A stretch of 23,602 nucleotides of DNA from a virus, in IMG/VR virus record IMGVR_UViG_3300042731_008396, positions 1-23,602 of that record. The stretch is one strand, 5' to 3'. Numbering within the stretch: position 1 is the first letter of the stretch; each line of letters begins with the position of its first letter. Under the pieces are notes generated by a model, which was not told the DNA's origin, searched no databases, and worked only from the letters and a program-made list of their open reading frames with translations. The translations under genes were made by a program, and so were the position numbers. Positions 1-8,286 of the stretch are shown here, piece by piece.

Positions 1-4
1 TAAG

Positions 5-1666
5 TTACCTTACTTTTGTCCGTCCCTTGAATCTTGTCCGTCCTTTTACCCCAATGGCATCATGTTCACTGCTATCTGTGTATTCATGTGCTCCAATATC
101 CCAGGTTCCATCTGACCCCCTTGTGTTGCCCCACAAATCAGTGTCCAAACCTGGAAGGTTTCTTGAGGACAGGTCCGTTCCCGCATTAAGTGCGGCGGTA
201 TCTGATGAATCCAGTCGAAAATCTCTCCCATTTAAATCCACAAACACGGGTTCATTTGTTTTGTTATTGCTGTAACTGTCCACGGCATCATTAAAATCAA
301 GGACATCGGCATGATTTGTCATCCAATACCGAACATTTCTCCCAGCCGCGTTTGTGGACCAAACAATGTTGTAATCAAACGCCATGTTCGCCTCGGTGTA
401 AGCATAGCCCGCTCCACCGGAATTGCCGTTGGTTCCCTTCAGATCAGCGCCGGTTTGAAATCCACCGATTACAATATTGTTTTTAATTACCCAATTCGTG
501 CAAGTGAAAGTGTTTGTGTTTGAAGCTGCATAACGATTGAACAGTCTAATGCCCCCATCCGGACTGTTGTTTCCATTCAGCCCGGACCCATCCAGCCAAA
601 GTGTGTTGTTTGCGAACGTCATGTAAGTCCAACTGCTGTTTGTGTCTGGAGGACCAAGCCCGCCTATATCCTCCCAGGCTGGCGTGAACAGACCTTCTGC
701 ATCCGAATCAAAATCATCAAAATCATCCCAGTAAATCAGGTTGCCATAAAAATGGGTATTGGTGGCGTGTTCCGTCCACGTGGCCGGGTAGGTATATCTT
801 CCGTAAATGTCATAAACAATATTGTTATAATAAATGATGTGGCTGCCTGAACCACTTATGCCGTCAGGATGGCCATTCCGCTTGTTGCTTTCACGGATGA
901 TGTTATGATGAATAGTGATGCCCTGTTTGATTTCAAAGTGATCATCCCCTATATCATCCAGGAAGCAGTAGCGGACAGTCCAATCTGTGGGGTCTGGATC
1001 CGCGTTGCTCGTCTTCCAACCTACAGCATCCTGCCCTGTAGTATGGATGTAACAATACTCGATCACATTCGATACGTAATTGTAAGGTGAGGTGTGCTTA
1101 ATCAGCACCCCATATTGCTCGCTGCTCGCTCCATCAAGGTGATTGGTCAATTCCACCCATTTTACAAGAACATTGCTACACCCAACCCCTTTAGTAAAAC
1201 CTAACGCCCCAGTTCCATCACCAGAAACACTCCCAACGATACGGATGCCAATATTGTTGGTGATATTATAAACATCTGGGGTTCCAGTTATGTTGCTGTC
1301 CGCCCAATCATCGTCCTTTGCCCCGTCCAGAGTTACCGCCCCAGGAAGCGTTACCCCGAAATCATCTGTTACATAGATTATAACCAAATCATTATGCCCA
1401 ACTTCCTGTGAAGCTTTAATAACGATGGGGTTTTCGACCGTCCCGGAATAGTTCATGGTCAGCCTGAAGTCGTAGGTGCCGCCAGAAATGTAACAGGTAT
1501 CACCCGCACTCCACACATTGCTGCTGGAGAACGCACCGAAGTTTGTCCATGCGTTGGCCCAAGATGTGCCATTGTTGTTGCCAGACCCAGTGTTGTCTAT
1601 GTCACAATACCAGGTTGCGGCAAGACAGGGCAGCGCGAGCAATAAAATAGCCAATCGTTTTACCAT
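5..1666 (-). CDS. Secreted right-handed beta-helix protein (possible polysaccharide-active appendage)
   Basis: 553 residues, ATG start overlapping the end of the upstream gene. Residues 1-17 form a Sec signal peptide: MVKR, a hydrophobic LAILLLALPCLA core, then ATWYCD. The mature part opens with a Gly/Asn-rich GNNNGTSWANAW segment, seen at the start of many extracellular parallel beta-helix proteins. It continues with short Asn-rich turns (for example IHHNIIRESN, IIYYNNIVYD, MTFANNTLW) that look like beta-helix coils. The end (LNAGTDLSS, LPGLDTDLWGN, DIGAHEY) resembles the choice-of-anchor region of such proteins. Parallel beta-helices in phages are often receptor-binding or depolymerase spikes; in PVC-type bacteria they are often secreted polysaccharide lyases. 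No catalytic residues can be assigned, so the enzymatic role is a guess. The last 20 residues are basic with a repeated KGRT motif. It is the last gene of the leftward block in the window. Confidence 0.8.
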   Translation of the reverse strand: MVKRLAILLLALPCLAATWYCDIDNTGSGNNNGTSWANAWTNFGAFSSSNVWSAGDTCYISGGTYDFRLTMNYSGTVENPIVIKASQEVGHNDLVIIYVTDDFGVTLPGAVTLDGAKDDDWADSNITGTPDVYNITNNIGIRIVGSVSGDGTGALGFTKGVGCSNVLVKWVELTNHLDGASSEQYGVLIKHTSPYNYVSNVIEYCYIHTTGQDAVGWKTSNADPDPTDWTVRYCFLDDIGDDHFEIKQGITIHHNIIRESNKRNGHPDGISGSGSHIIYYNNIVYDIYGRYTYPATWTEHATNTHFYGNLIYWDDFDDFDSDAEGLFTPAWEDIGGLGPPDTNSSWTYMTFANNTLWLDGSGLNGNNSPDGGIRLFNRYAASNTNTFTCTNWVIKNNIVIGGFQTGADLKGTNGNSGGAGYAYTEANMAFDYNIVWSTNAAGRNVRYWMTNHADVLDFNDAVDSYSNNKTNEPVFVDLNGRDFRLDSSDTAALNAGTDLSSRNLPGLDTDLWGNTRGSDGTWDIGAHEYTDSSEHDAIGVKGRTRFKGRTKVR

Positions 1667-2481
1667 GTAAAAAACTGATAGATGTTGCTTAAGTAGTTCT
1701 CCGTGTTCACAATATCAGTGAGTGATGTATCGGCGTCGTCTATCACAACGGAAGCAATCTCACCATTTAAGAACCAAGAGTTTTCATTTCCACCCACACC
1801 AATACCATCCATGTTATCGCTTCCCACGGTCCCAGAGGCAGCCTGAACCCCATTGGTGCGTATGAAGCTGTCTGCCCCATCGAAGTGGGCGGTTATTAGC
1901 CGCCACGTGTTCGCGGGTGTGCCTGTGGTATCAGTGATCTGAGTAGGCACAGAATCTCCACGGGCAATCAACTGACCGGAGCTGTTAATCCTCAAAACGG
2001 TGTCGTAGCCACTAGTGAGGTTGGTGCTGCCAATAAGAGCATCGGTCCCAAGGGTGAAAAAGCGAGCCACGACAAATACTGTATAGGGCGGGGTAATACT
2101 GGCCCCCACCGCATACAACGCATCCACTTCCCGAAATGACACGGCGGAATGATTATTGATCGACGCTATGGTGTTGGTGAACCCGGGAACGCGACCATTA
2201 TCATCCTCTAGGTCATTCCCGGCGGAGCTTTTATCAGCCCAGTCTGTTACCTTATTGTCGCCGTCTGAGTAAGCTAGATCATCCCCATAAACCCAGAGAA
2301 TTGGGTTGCTTAAATCGTTCGGATCTTCATATCCGCCACCCGCCTCCTGCTCCGCAGACGCTTGCTGCGCGACATCGAAGAAGCTGAACGCTTGCCCCTT
2401 GCATGCCTTGGTCCCGGCCACAAGCAACACCACGATTACGCAGACACAGAACAGCCAAGTGGATGGATGAAACCGTTTCAT
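1660..2481 (-). CDS. Secreted LamG/concanavalin-like jelly-roll protein
   Basis: 273 residues, with its ATG overlapping the upstream stop (ATGA). The N-terminus is a signal peptide: MKRFHPSTW, a long hydrophobic run LFCVCVIVVLLVAG, then TKACKGQAFS. No canonical lipobox is visible. The mature protein has features of LamG-like jelly-roll domains: WADKSSAGNDLEDDNGRVPGF, then SAVSFREVDALY, then YTVFVVARFF, and later WRLITAHFDGADSFIRTNG and WFLNGEIASVVI. This pattern fits carbohydrate-binding domains found in secreted bacterial proteins and phage appendages. It sits between two other signal-peptide proteins in an overlapping gene string, so it is probably co-expressed with them. The binding target is unknown. 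Confidence 0.72.
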   Translation of the reverse strand: MKRFHPSTWLFCVCVIVVLLVAGTKACKGQAFSFFDVAQQASAEQEAGGGYEDPNDLSNPILWVYGDDLAYSDGDNKVTDWADKSSAGNDLEDDNGRVPGFTNTIASINNHSAVSFREVDALYAVGASITPPYTVFVVARFFTLGTDALIGSTNLTSGYDTVLRINSSGQLIARGDSVPTQITDTTGTPANTWRLITAHFDGADSFIRTNGVQAASGTVGSDNMDGIGVGGNENSWFLNGEIASVVIDDADTSLTDIVNTENYLSNIYQFFTW

Positions 2482-3140
2482 TGGTAATAAGTGATTTCCA
2501 GGTCAATATTGTCGAAGTCGGTTCTCACGTCCAGTCCTCCAGATGGGCCGGTTGTGGTAACATCATACCGCATTTGAAACCGTATTCCAGTGGATGCAGC
2601 CTGATAAGATCCATCCACGTCACGCATTGGAGCGGCCCCACGTGAAACAAACGATCCATCTGTGGAGGTTGGAAGTGTAAAGTTCGTTAAACTGCCAGCG
2701 GAATGCACTACGGTGTTATCATTCGCAATCACATCAAACTGGCAGGAATGGCTTCCAAGATTAGCCACTGCCAACACCTTAGTTTCCCAGTCAGTCAACC
2801 GCACAGAAAGAACCGTGGCCCCGGAAGGCACACCAAGCGTAATCCACGTTGATCCTGTTCCATTTGTCTTGGCCCAATTGCTGCCAGTGTGGTTTTTTGA
2901 AATACACTCCCACTGTAAAGCGCCGCTTGGATTGCCATCCCCGGAATCATGCTGGCAGACCACGTTGGCATTTGTTCCAGCATCCCCTAATTCTTCAAGG
3001 CTGCTGGCAAAAGTCCAGGTATAGGTGGTGGTGTTAGTTGTCGGTTCACCGCCAGCGGCTTCAACTAAGTATGGGTTGATAATGAACCCTTGACCGCAAA
3101 CCAAAAACGGCGCAAGAAGTAACAATAAAAACAGTTTCAT
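2478..3140 (-). CDS. Secreted beta-rich protein, unknown function
   Basis: 220 residues from the ATG at 3140. A longer reading from a GTG at 3167 is possible, but the ATG overlaps the upstream stop (ATGA) and has a strong ribosome-binding site, CAGGAG about 7 nt upstream. Starting there puts a signal peptide right at the N-terminus: MKLFLLLLLAPFLVCGQG. The rest is Thr/Ser/Asn/Gly-rich with alternating beta-strand patterns (TYTWTFASS, VLSVRLTDWETKVLAV, IRFQMRYDV) and ends in DLEITYYQ. It looks like a single all-beta domain of the kind used in phage appendages or carbohydrate binding. I do not recognise the family. Confidence 0.75.
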   Translation of the reverse strand: MKLFLLLLLAPFLVCGQGFIINPYLVEAAGGEPTTNTTTYTWTFASSLEELGDAGTNANVVCQHDSGDGNPSGALQWECISKNHTGSNWAKTNGTGSTWITLGVPSGATVLSVRLTDWETKVLAVANLGSHSCQFDVIANDNTVVHSAGSLTNFTLPTSTDGSFVSRGAAPMRDVDGSYQAASTGIRFQMRYDVTTTGPSGGLDVRTDFDNIDLEITYYQ

Positions 3141-6100
3141 CACAAACTCCTGTATCCGATCAACCACACCTTCAACCCGGTTGCTGTGCCATCCCCGATC
3201 TGGTCAACGTCCACAGTGATCTCTGACCAGTCGGCTATGGAGGGCGCGTTAATAACGGCTGGGGTCACCGGGTTTTGGTTGCTAGTCTCCGTGTTGTCTA
3301 TGGTTACTTTCGTTGAAAAAACAGTGGTCCCGTCATCATGCACATCCACCGTAAAGATATTGCCCGAAGTCTGGGCTGTGGTAAGGCTGCACCGAACGGA
3401 TGTAAGCGTGAAGGCGAAAGGCGCAACGATGGTTACCTTGTCTGTGCCTGCTGTGATCGCTGTTGTTTCATCACTGGCAGCCATCCCGATTGAAACCGGG
3501 AAGTTTGTCCAAGTCACGGTGCCTTGGAATGTGGGGCCGTAAAGTGTTGGTGCGTTTGTTTCCGCCTTGGTGTCAATTTGCGGTTGAAGCACACCGGAAA
3601 GGGCATTGGTTGCTGCATCGGTATAGTTCGTTGCGGATTGCAGCACCGCTTCATCTGCCGTTTCTAAAACTCCAGACAAATCATTGGTTGCTGTATCAGT
3701 ATAATTCGTGGAGGATTGCAAAACATCTTCATCCCAACTTTGAGCAGACCCGGCAAGTGCGTTAGTCGCGGAATCGGTATAGTTGGTAGCTGACTCAAGA
3801 ACGGCTTCATCATAAGGAACAACATAAGTAGTCAAGAAACTGTTGGTTCCAAGATCATCCCATTCGCTAAGGTTGGCGGCATACCCCTGCACATTCGTCA
3901 CAACCAGATCCCAATAATTTGTCCCGCCAGAAGTGGTGACATTGACCTGAAGATTTTCCTGGTGGGTGATCATGACGTTGGTGTTCGCCACACCAACAGC
4001 CGTCCCGTTGGTTCCAATGGTGGTTAACAACCCATCTCCTCCAGCGGTAGCCTGTGCTCCATTGTTGTATTGCGCCCACACGGATGCTTCCGTTGTTCCC
4101 CAACAAAACAAACTCACCACAGCATAACGCTGGGATGGAATGTCGAAGGTCCAGCTATTAGTGGGAAACGGCTTCCAAGCACTATCAAGCGTAACGGTGA
4201 TGGGGTTTGCGGCGTGTTTATTCGTCAGGAAAAGTGTTGCCTGTCTTCCTGATGCACGCTCGGATGAATCCAATGTGACATCTTGATCAATGGCAACGAA
4301 ATGCGCGTTATTTGTCCGAAGATCAATCGTTATTGTTGCGGCTGTGTTGTAAAGATTAGTCTGATGTGCCAACCCCCAGGCAGTCAGGTTGGTGGCAGCT
4401 CCATCCCGCCCAGCAATCTCACCGCCACCACCGCCAGTTGGAGCATTCGTCCAGCGCACTTCCCCGTTGGTATAAGCAAGAAATTGACCGGCGGCGGCTT
4501 CCCCAAAGGAAGCAAAGTCAAAGTTCATATTCGTGCCATCTGAAACAGTGAAGAAGGGCACTCCGTTTGTTGGCCCGGTTGGCCCAACAAAAACCGTGTT
4601 GAAAGTCATAGTGGCGGCTGACTGCAATACCCAATCACTGCTCCCGTCAGCATCACCCATAACCACAGCCCCTTCAGCGTTATTGGACACATAAAGACTG
4701 TCATGGATCACAGTTTCACCAACGAACACAGCTTCATTCATTGTGGGTTGATTGCTCCGCACAAGCCCATCTGTGCCAGTGGTGTTGGTGATGGCTATTG
4801 TATTACTTACCCCAGCCACCATGAAATCAGCCGTATCCACCTTCATTTCGCCCGCAATCCGGTTGCCGCCGTCCAGAATCCAATCAATTCCAATCGCGTC
4901 AGCCGAAAGAATATCAACTGCATTAGTGAAGTCTGGATCCGTTGCCGCGCCTCCGTTCACCGTTATGGCATCTCCCCCACCAGCCCCGGTATCATCCGGC
5001 GCCATCAGCACCGCACCCCAGCCGGTATTCCCTGTGCCATTAGTCTTCACGTAAGCGGAGGAATCCGCAGCCCCATCCGTGCGCATGTAATAACTGCCAA
5101 CTGGGGCAGTCACCGCACCTTCGGGGGTTCCTGTTCCGGAAAAAGCCCTAAATGTATTTGACGGCACGTAAGCATTCGTTATTGCCATTGCCGTTCTCAG
5201 AACGCCATCCAAATCATTGGTCGCTGTGTCGGTATAGTTGGTTGAGGATTCCAAAACGGCTTCATCTGCGGCAATCAACACCCCGGCAAGATCACTGGTG
5301 GCTTGAATCGTGTAATTAGTGGCGCTCTGAAGCACCGCTTCATCCCTGGTTCTAAGCACCCCATCAAGATCATTCGTGGCGGTGTCGGTGTAGTTGGTTG
5401 CACTCTCTAAAACTGCCTCATCTGCTGCAACTAACACCCCTGACAAATCGTTGGTAGCGGTGTCTGTGTAATTAGTGGCACTCTCCAGAACGGCTTCATC
5501 TGCTGAAACTAATACCCCAGACAAGTCATTAGTCGCGGTGTCGGTGTAATTGGTGGAAGATTCCAAGATGGCTTCCCCCCCATCCACAGTAACAAATTCA
5601 TTTGTTCCAACATCATTCCAGTTTGTCAGGTTCCCGCTTAAATGAACTGTAGGTGGAGCATCTTGAGCATACAGACCCGCGTTTTTATCGTTAGTGGTAA
5701 TCAGAAAATCAGAACTGTATTCAATAGCCTTCCACTCTGAATCCCCAGCCCAAATGGAATCAATCTCGTTCCATGTTAGGGTGTTGTTCCCGCCGCCAAG
5801 TTGCACATAAAGATATTCTCCCCAAGCTTCATCAATCATGTGCTGATGAACAAGTAGGTTTGTCCCTCTATACCGAATCATGAGCATGTCGTTACCCAGC
5901 CAATCCATGGTCAACTCTGCAAATTCACCATTAGTCATGGCAGCACCGGAAGACACACCTCCATAATTGCCCCACGTGGACCCACCCACCCCATTAGTTG
6001 TCAGAGACAAATTGGCACCCTCTCGATTGGCGTTAAGGTGAACCATACGGGTAGACCAGTTAGCAGAAGAGGAACAGGCAATAGTAACCCCGCCCAAACC

Positions 6101-8005
6101 AGACCCACCGTTATCAATCATTCTAAACCGAACACCAATATGGGTTGGTTTCCTGAAAAGCTTGTATTTCAAGTAAATATTTCGATTGCTGGTTGCTGGT
6201 TGATCGTGGCAGAAAAACCCATTGGTGAGGTATCCCACATCCCCTGGTTGCCGGTCTAAAACATCATGATCAATTGTATATTCTGTTCCATGTGGTGAAG
6301 AATCAACCCCCCCTTTAGTTGTCGCATCCCTGTTAAAATCATCAAAGAAAATGGCTTGGCGACGGTTCATGTCAGCCCTGAGTGAATTCGGGTAGTATTG
6401 CCCGCTTTCATTCGTGAAGCTATACCAAGCCAACTGATTTGTTTTCAGAACTGAACCGTCAAGTTCCAACGTGTTAGACACGCCCCCCACATTAAAATCG
6501 TCAGTGTCGATCTTGAATTCGCCCGCTATTTCAGTTGCCCCGCCGGACAATATCCAGTCAATCCCGATTGAATCAACCGAAAGCAGATTAACAGCATTGG
6601 TAAAGTTCGGATCCGTGGCGGCTGTTCCGTTCACTGAAACAGCATCTCCACCACCGGCCCCAAGATCATCTGGCGCATAAAGGGCGGCACCCCATCCAGT
6701 GTTTCCAGATCCGTTCGTCTTGACATACATCACACTGTCAGCCGCCCCATTTGTTCGGATGAAAATGGCGCCAACATTGGCGGAGACAGATCCCTCTGGG
6801 CTGGCATTGCCTAGTAAAAATGTCGTGCTGGTCACGTTGGAAAGGCTGATATCTGCTGGCTGCCCACCTCCAGATCCCAAATCATCCGGAGCAAACAAAA
6901 CAGCACCCCAACCCGTATTTCCAGTGCCATTTGTCTTCACATAAGCGGAAGTGTCTGCTGCCCCGTCAGTGCGCATGTAATAACTTCCAACCGGAGCAGA
7001 CACAGCCCCCTCTGGAGAACCTGTCCCAGAAAAAGCCCTGAACGTATTCGATGGAACATAAGCATTTGTAATTGCCATTGCTGTTCTTAAAACCCCGTCC
7101 AGGTCATTCGTGGCGGTATCCGTGTAATTGGTGGCGCTTTCGAGCACCGCTTCATCAGCCGCCACCAAAACACCGGACAGATCGTTAGTCGCTGTATCAG
7201 TGTAATTCGTGGCCGATTCCAGAACTGCTTCGTCAGCCGCCACTAACACGCCAGATAAATCATTCGTTGCTGAATCGGTGTAATTGGTGGCGCTTTCCAA
7301 CACAGCTTCGTCTGCTGCAACTAACACCCCTGAAAGTGCATTGGTAGCTGCATCCGTATAGTTGGTTGCGCTCTCTAAAACTGCCTCATCTGCGGTAACT
7401 AAAACTCCAGAAAGATCGTTGGTTGCTGAATCAGTGTAGTTTGTCGCGCTTTCAAGGATAAGTTCACCGCCCGCAAGGCTGGTAATGTTGGTGAGCAAAA
7501 ATTCCACATAATTGGTATTGCCCGCTGTGGTGGTGGAAACTTGCATGTGTTCATTCATCACAAACTGCAAGTTGGTGTTCCCTGCCCCAATGTAAGTGCC
7601 GTTGGTGTCCACCAGCCGGTAAAGCCCGTCTGCTGAACCGCTCCCTCCCCCAGCCGCATGAACAGCAATATCAATCTCCGTGGTGTTCGTTACCCTGATA
7701 ATGGTGTTTGTTCCGGTGATGAAGTTGATTATGGAATTAGTGTGTGCGGGAACCCCGTTAGTCCACACAATCACATCAGCCGCACCCGCCACCGGGTTGT
7801 GGTTGGAAATCAACAGCGCATGATAACCATTGGTGGGGATCATAAACAGCGTGATGCCCGCACTGGCAAAGATGTTCGATGCCAGAAAATTGGTTGGAGC
7901 TGAAACCAAGTGGTTTGTCCGATTAACCATCAAGGTAACCGGCGGGTAACCGGCGCCCAAGACGGTCATGGCGCTTAAGAGAAATGCAAGAATGGTGCGT
8001 TTCAT
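3140..8005 (-). CDS. Large repeat-rich fibre-like protein with signal peptide
   Basis: 1621 residues; the start overlaps the previous stop (TAATG), with GAGGA about 9 nt upstream. Residues 1-18 are a signal peptide (MKRTILAFLLSAMTVLGAG). Three blocks of a 26-residue unit of the form ESATNYTDTATNDL then SGVLVAADEAVL follow: five copies at 185-306, five at 815-936, three at 1404-1473. Such YTD-rich units resemble coiled shafts of phage tail fibres. Each of the first two blocks is followed by a duplicated beta region (AITNAYVPSNTFRAF, SYYMRTDGAAD, NTGWGAVL). Residues about 545-765 look like an inserted lectin-type jelly-roll (IFFDDFNRD, VRFRMIDNGGSG, ELTMDWLGNDML). The C-terminus from 1490 (ASDETTAITAGTDKVTIVAPF through LKVWLIGYRSL) matches a beta domain common at the ends of phage tail and fibre proteins. 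Most likely a long trimeric fibre; the signal peptide is unexpected. Confidence 0.85.
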   Translation of the reverse strand: MKRTILAFLLSAMTVLGAGYPPVTLMVNRTNHLVSAPTNFLASNIFASAGITLFMIPTNGYHALLISNHNPVAGAADVIVWTNGVPAHTNSIINFITGTNTIIRVTNTTEIDIAVHAAGGGSGSADGLYRLVDTNGTYIGAGNTNLQFVMNEHMQVSTTTAGNTNYVEFLLTNITSLAGGELILESATNYTDSATNDLSGVLVTADEAVLESATNYTDAATNALSGVLVAADEAVLESATNYTDSATNDLSGVLVAADEAVLESATNYTDTATNDLSGVLVAADEAVLESATNYTDTATNDLDGVLRTAMAITNAYVPSNTFRAFSGTGSPEGAVSAPVGSYYMRTDGAADTSAYVKTNGTGNTGWGAVLFAPDDLGSGGGQPADISLSNVTSTTFLLGNASPEGSVSANVGAIFIRTNGAADSVMYVKTNGSGNTGWGAALYAPDDLGAGGGDAVSVNGTAATDPNFTNAVNLLSVDSIGIDWILSGGATEIAGEFKIDTDDFNVGGVSNTLELDGSVLKTNQLAWYSFTNESGQYYPNSLRADMNRRQAIFFDDFNRDATTKGGVDSSPHGTEYTIDHDVLDRQPGDVGYLTNGFFCHDQPATSNRNIYLKYKLFRKPTHIGVRFRMIDNGGSGLGGVTIACSSSANWSTRMVHLNANREGANLSLTTNGVGGSTWGNYGGVSSGAAMTNGEFAELTMDWLGNDMLMIRYRGTNLLVHQHMIDEAWGEYLYVQLGGGNNTLTWNEIDSIWAGDSEWKAIEYSSDFLITTNDKNAGLYAQDAPPTVHLSGNLTNWNDVGTNEFVTVDGGEAILESSTNYTDTATNDLSGVLVSADEAVLESATNYTDTATNDLSGVLVAADEAVLESATNYTDTATNDLDGVLRTRDEAVLQSATNYTIQATSDLAGVLIAADEAVLESSTNYTDTATNDLDGVLRTAMAITNAYVPSNTFRAFSGTGTPEGAVTAPVGSYYMRTDGAADSSAYVKTNGTGNTGWGAVLMAPDDTGAGGGDAITVNGGAATDPDFTNAVDILSADAIGIDWILDGGNRIAGEMKVDTADFMVAGVSNTIAITNTTGTDGLVRSNQPTMNEAVFVGETVIHDSLYVSNNAEGAVVMGDADGSSDWVLQSAATMTFNTVFVGPTGPTNGVPFFTVSDGTNMNFDFASFGEAAAGQFLAYTNGEVRWTNAPTGGGGGEIAGRDGAATNLTAWGLAHQTNLYNTAATITIDLRTNNAHFVAIDQDVTLDSSERASGRQATLFLTNKHAANPITVTLDSAWKPFPTNSWTFDIPSQRYAVVSLFCWGTTEASVWAQYNNGAQATAGGDGLLTTIGTNGTAVGVANTNVMITHQENLQVNVTTSGGTNYWDLVVTNVQGYAANLSEWDDLGTNSFLTTYVVPYDEAVLESATNYTDSATNALAGSAQSWDEDVLQSSTNYTDTATNDLSGVLETADEAVLQSATNYTDAATNALSGVLQPQIDTKAETNAPTLYGPTFQGTVTWTNFPVSIGMAASDETTAITAGTDKVTIVAPFAFTLTSVRCSLTTAQTSGNIFTVDVHDDGTTVFSTKVTIDNTETSNQNPVTPAVINAPSIADWSEITVDVDQIGDGTATGLKVWLIGYRSL
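3587..3796 (-). repeat. Repeat block 3: three 78-bp units in the fibre gene
   Basis: Three units encode residues 1404-1473 (ESATNYTDSATNALAG, QSSTNYTDTATNDLSG, QSATNYTDAATNALSG). They precede the conserved-looking C-terminal beta domain. Confidence 0.93.
4973..5197 (-). repeat. Second copy of a 75-residue internal duplication
   Basis: Encodes residues 937-1011 of the fibre protein and is a near-identical protein copy of residues 307-381 (6863-7087). Both read RTAMAITNAYVPSNTFRAF, then PEGAV, APVGSYYMRTDGAAD, KTNGTGNTGWGAVL, APDD and GGG. A further related pair follows: residues 451-515 and 1009-1072 share VNG, AATDP, FTNAV, IGIDWIL, IAGE and VSNT. A third, diverged partial copy sits at residues 391-453. 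Confidence 0.9.
5198..5563 (-). repeat. Repeat block 2: five 78-bp units in the fibre gene
   Basis: Five units with the same 26-residue period encode residues 815-936. The fourth is the most diverged (QSATNYTIQATSDLAGVL). As with block 1, it leads directly into the duplicated beta region starting RTAMAITNAY. Confidence 0.95.
6863..7087 (-). repeat. First copy of a 75-residue internal duplication
   Basis: Encodes residues 307-381 of the fibre protein, the partner of 4973-5197. It directly follows repeat block 1, as the second copy follows block 2, so the duplicated unit is the 26-residue shaft plus beta module together. Confidence 0.9.
7088..7453 (-). repeat. Repeat block 1: five 78-bp (26-residue) units in the fibre gene
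   Basis: Five tandem units encode residues 185-306 of the 1621-residue protein, each reading E-S-A-T-N-Y-T-D followed by A-T-N-x-L-x-G-V-L and A-D-E-A-V-L. The protein units are nearly identical, but their codons differ widely (see findings). Confidence 0.95.
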
Positions 8006-8286
8006 TATGGATAATCCTCAAGGTAAAGGACATGCTCGCCATTGATGGTGGTGGATCGAACTTTGCGATAAAGCCCGTCTACGTCATCCTGAACAATGGC
8101 TTCACGGCCGGGAGTGGTATCAGCGGATTGGGATAAATAGAGAGTTGGGACACCGTTAATGGTTGTGCTTCTTAACCAGCGCCAAAGGTTATCCGTGTCA
8201 TCCTGAACCTTGGGCGCCCCTTCAAAAAGAAACTGCCCAATATTCGTGGCAACCTTCAGTTCACCTTTTCTGTTGAAACATTTCAT
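8005..8286 (-). CDS. Small protein with an internal sequence repeat
   Basis: 93 residues, ATG overlapping the upstream stop (ATGA). It carries two copies of a roughly 25-residue unit, at about 27-51 and 65-89. Both contain VQDD, x-D-x-L, an aromatic residue and Arg, then RSTTING and LYL; I count about 17 of 25 identical positions. The unit has a beta-rich look. It lies between a small beta protein and the giant fibre, so it is probably a minor virion or fibre-associated protein. No enzyme motif or signal peptide is visible, in contrast to the four genes downstream. Confidence 0.72.
   Translation of the reverse strand: MKCFNRKGELKVATNIGQFLFEGAPKVQDDTDNLWRWLRSTTINGVPTLYLSQSADTTPGREAIVQDDVDGLYRKVRSTTINGEHVLYLEDYP

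Noticed and set aside
2634-2649. Second parS-like site (GGCCCCACGTGAAACA)
   Set aside because: Only one half-site matches the consensus (12 of 16); it is within coding sequence and could be chance.
5968-5983. Third parS-like site (TGCCCCACGTGGACCC)
   Set aside because: 12 of 16 matches with mismatches in both arms; too weak to call.
7934-7955. 11-bp tandem direct repeat GGTAACCGGCG near the fibre signal peptide
   Set aside because: Two copies only, fully within coding sequence, and explained by Gly-Tyr-Pro-Pro-Val-Thr codons; no functional context.
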